Position numbers and translations under genes: made by a program
Assembly (NCBI GenBank): GCA_025356475.1
Contig: JANXSX010000218.1
Span: forward strand, 1 to 44,502
Direction of reading: 5' to 3'
Source of the DNA: Isosphaeraceae bacterium
GTDB taxonomy: Bacteria > Planctomycetota > Planctomycetia > Isosphaerales > Isosphaeraceae
Length of the DNA: 44,502 nt
Part shown: positions 43,596 through 44,502 of the stretch, one piece after another
Layout of the letters: every line of letters starts with the position of its first letter
Numbering within the stretch: the first letter of the stretch is position 1
The notes under the pieces: generated by a model
Told to the model about the DNA's origin: nothing
Seen by the model: the letters and a program-made list of their open reading frames with translations, nothing else
Databases searched by the model: none

Positions 43596-44108
43596 ATGAG
43601 AGAACGGCTGCCTCTTTCCTTGATCAATGTCTTCGAAATCGAGACCGATGGCGTTAACCGCCACCTAATCTGTTTCCTAGACCCCGTTCTGGCCGGTGCC
43701 TCGGGGATCGAAGCCCGGTCGATCATTGGCGAGTTCCAACCCGACGAAAAGGGCGAGTTCGACCCAGACACCTTTATCATCAACTCGGAATTCGTCGCGG
43801 CGCTCACGGATTACATGAACGAACGGACCTGCCACCTTCCTGGAATCGTTGAAGAGGCAAACCGAAATCCCGGCGAGTGGCTCTATCTGCTCGACCCTCG
43901 TTTCGAGAGCGACTCTGAGGAGCCAACGCCCCCGGAAGATCTCGTCGGGGCCTTCGCTGTCGATGACGTTGGCCTCATTGTGCCCGGATCGTTCCAATAT
44001 AACGCCAATCACGAGTTCTTCTCGGAGGAGAAAGGAAACTCAGGCGTCCTCAACGACCGCGATTTCTACGACTGGCTGCACGGCATGGACCAGGATTCCA
44101 TCGCGTAA
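43596..44108 (+). CDS. Acidic protein of unknown function
   Basis: I do not recognise a family. The start at 43596 has AGGGACGGA just upstream; a longer frame to 43437 is not protein-like. The 170 residues start RERLPLSLINVFEIETDG, have VNRHLICFLDPV, a middle part with few charges of one sign broken by clusters of Asp/Glu (DSEEPTPPEDLVGAFAVDD) and end in FYDWLHGMDQDSIA. Overall net charge is clearly negative. No signal peptide or membrane helix is visible. It is divergent to the DUF1573 gene with which it shares the 194-base spacer. Confidence 0.6.
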   Translation: MRERLPLSLINVFEIETDGVNRHLICFLDPVLAGASGIEARSIIGEFQPDEKGEFDPDTFIINSEFVAALTDYMNERTCHLPGIVEEANRNPGEWLYLLDPRFESDSEEPTPPEDLVGAFAVDDVGLIVPGSFQYNANHEFFSEEKGNSGVLNDRDFYDWLHGMDQDSIA

Positions 44109-44175
44109 CCTTCGCGGGAAATCAAGGTTGCGTCGTTCCTGTCGGCTCGCGGTTTTCAGGCGATCCTAATGTCGA

Positions 44176-44198
44176 CGGAGAGGCAATCCTCCTCTCCG
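44176..44198. terminator. Hairpin between convergent genes
   Basis: CGGAGAGG and CCTCTCCG pair perfectly with a 7-base loop, 67 bases after the acidic protein gene and 82 bases after the gene leaving on the right (minus strand). It may serve both; no U-tract is seen. Confidence 0.4.
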
Positions 44199-44280
44199 AC
44201 CCCTTCTCCGAGTGAGAGCTGGGCGGGCTGGTGCCTTGATGCTTCCGAATTGCCAAATTGGGTTCGATTCGTAGCGCAGG

Positions 44281-44502
44281 TCAGGCGGACTTGCGAGCCA
44301 GGTAGGCCTCGTGACGCTCCGCTTTTTGACGCTCGCGACGATAAAGACGATTCCCAGTGGCCTCTTTCTTGACCTCGGGGACAACCGCAACAGCCGGGGC
44401 GACCACAATCGGGGGCGTTACGACGACCGGGATTGGGTTCGTTTCGCACTTGGACTGGGGGGTCGGGGCAGCCTGGGTTGGCCTGCTGATCGGGGCTTTT
44501 GA
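44281..44502 (-). CDS. C-terminal end of a gene entering from the right
   Basis: The minus-strand frame is open from base 44502 and ends at TGA 44281-44283. The visible 73 residues are Pro/Val-rich (IPVVVTPPIVVAPAVAVVPE) followed by a basic helical end (RLYRRERQKAERHEAYLARK). The start lies outside the window. The composition fits a secreted or envelope-anchored protein with a Pro-rich spacer and a charged C terminus. No family can be given from this part alone. Confidence 0.55.
   Translation of the reverse strand, partial: SKAPISRPTQAAPTPQSKCETNPIPVVVTPPIVVAPAVAVVPEVKKEATGNRLYRRERQKAERHEAYLARKSA

Noticed and set aside
44258-44276. T-arm-like GGGTTCGATTC
   Set aside because: No matching D or anticodon arm upstream and no acceptor pairing; chance match between two genes.
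1-44502. CRISPR arrays, prophage, insertion sequences
   Set aside because: No regularly spaced direct repeats, transposase, integrase or phage structural genes were seen.

Overview
The window looks like a piece of a Planctomycetota chromosome, most likely from the Isosphaerales/Isosphaeraceae side. The signs are two DUF1559 proteins with type IV-pilin-like N termini, a DUF1573 protein, a large Ig-like surface protein, small secreted and lipoproteins, and a moderately high GC content. Genus is a guess. I saw no rRNA, intact tRNA, CRISPR array, prophage or intact insertion sequence.

Layout. 1-2824: the 3' end of a surface protein with a strong terminator, then decayed or truncated genes (a frameshifted TPR protein and a cut-down copy of a membrane protein) next to the intact paralogue. 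3000-6285: the translation/secretion block ffh-rpsP-trmD-rplS on the minus strand, without rimM. 6404-7265: a small-protein/nucleotidyltransferase pair resembling a toxin-antitoxin unit. 7456-11094: DUF1559 protein, lipoprotein, a double carboxymuconolactone-decarboxylase-like protein and a secreted orphan. 11270-14113: an iron uptake pair (cupredoxin-FTR1 fusion plus P19/Tp34-like protein) with a 7-1-7 palindrome in front. 14264-20219: a methyltransferase, dihydroorotate dehydrogenase, a large FAD/Fe-S 2-hydroxyacid dehydrogenase and a second DUF1559 protein, followed by a decayed membrane-protein gene.

20843-30029 is a complete chemosensory cluster on the minus strand: a REC-PP2C phosphatase, a STAS protein, a CheY-like regulator, CheA, one membrane receptor, CheW, CheR and CheB. 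No flagellar or pilus motor genes lie nearby. The STAS protein and PP2C phosphatase suggest that the array feeds a partner-switching output rather than, or as well as, motility. A truncated NTF2-like gene sits between the two parts.

30210-44502: Fe-dependent alcohol dehydrogenase, TPR protein, HtrA/Deg protease with glycerate kinase, ThiL and TsaE, a 132-bp REP-like palindrome, a BaiN/HI0933-type flavoprotein, then on the minus strand an overlapping set (TIGR00300 ornithine cyclodeaminase-like, arginine dihydrolase/DDAH-like, SixA-like). The first two look like the cyanobacterial arginine-to-proline enzyme AgrE/ArgZ split into two genes. Next come a split glutamine-dependent NAD synthetase (nitrilase subunit and NadE), a DUF1573 protein, an acidic orphan, and the 3' end of a gene leaving the window.

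The best candidates for something undescribed are the chemosensory/partner-switching hybrid with an apparently non-phosphorylatable STAS protein, the split arginine catabolic pair, the nucleotidyltransferase pair with a changed third acidic position, and the structured U-tract element before rpsP.
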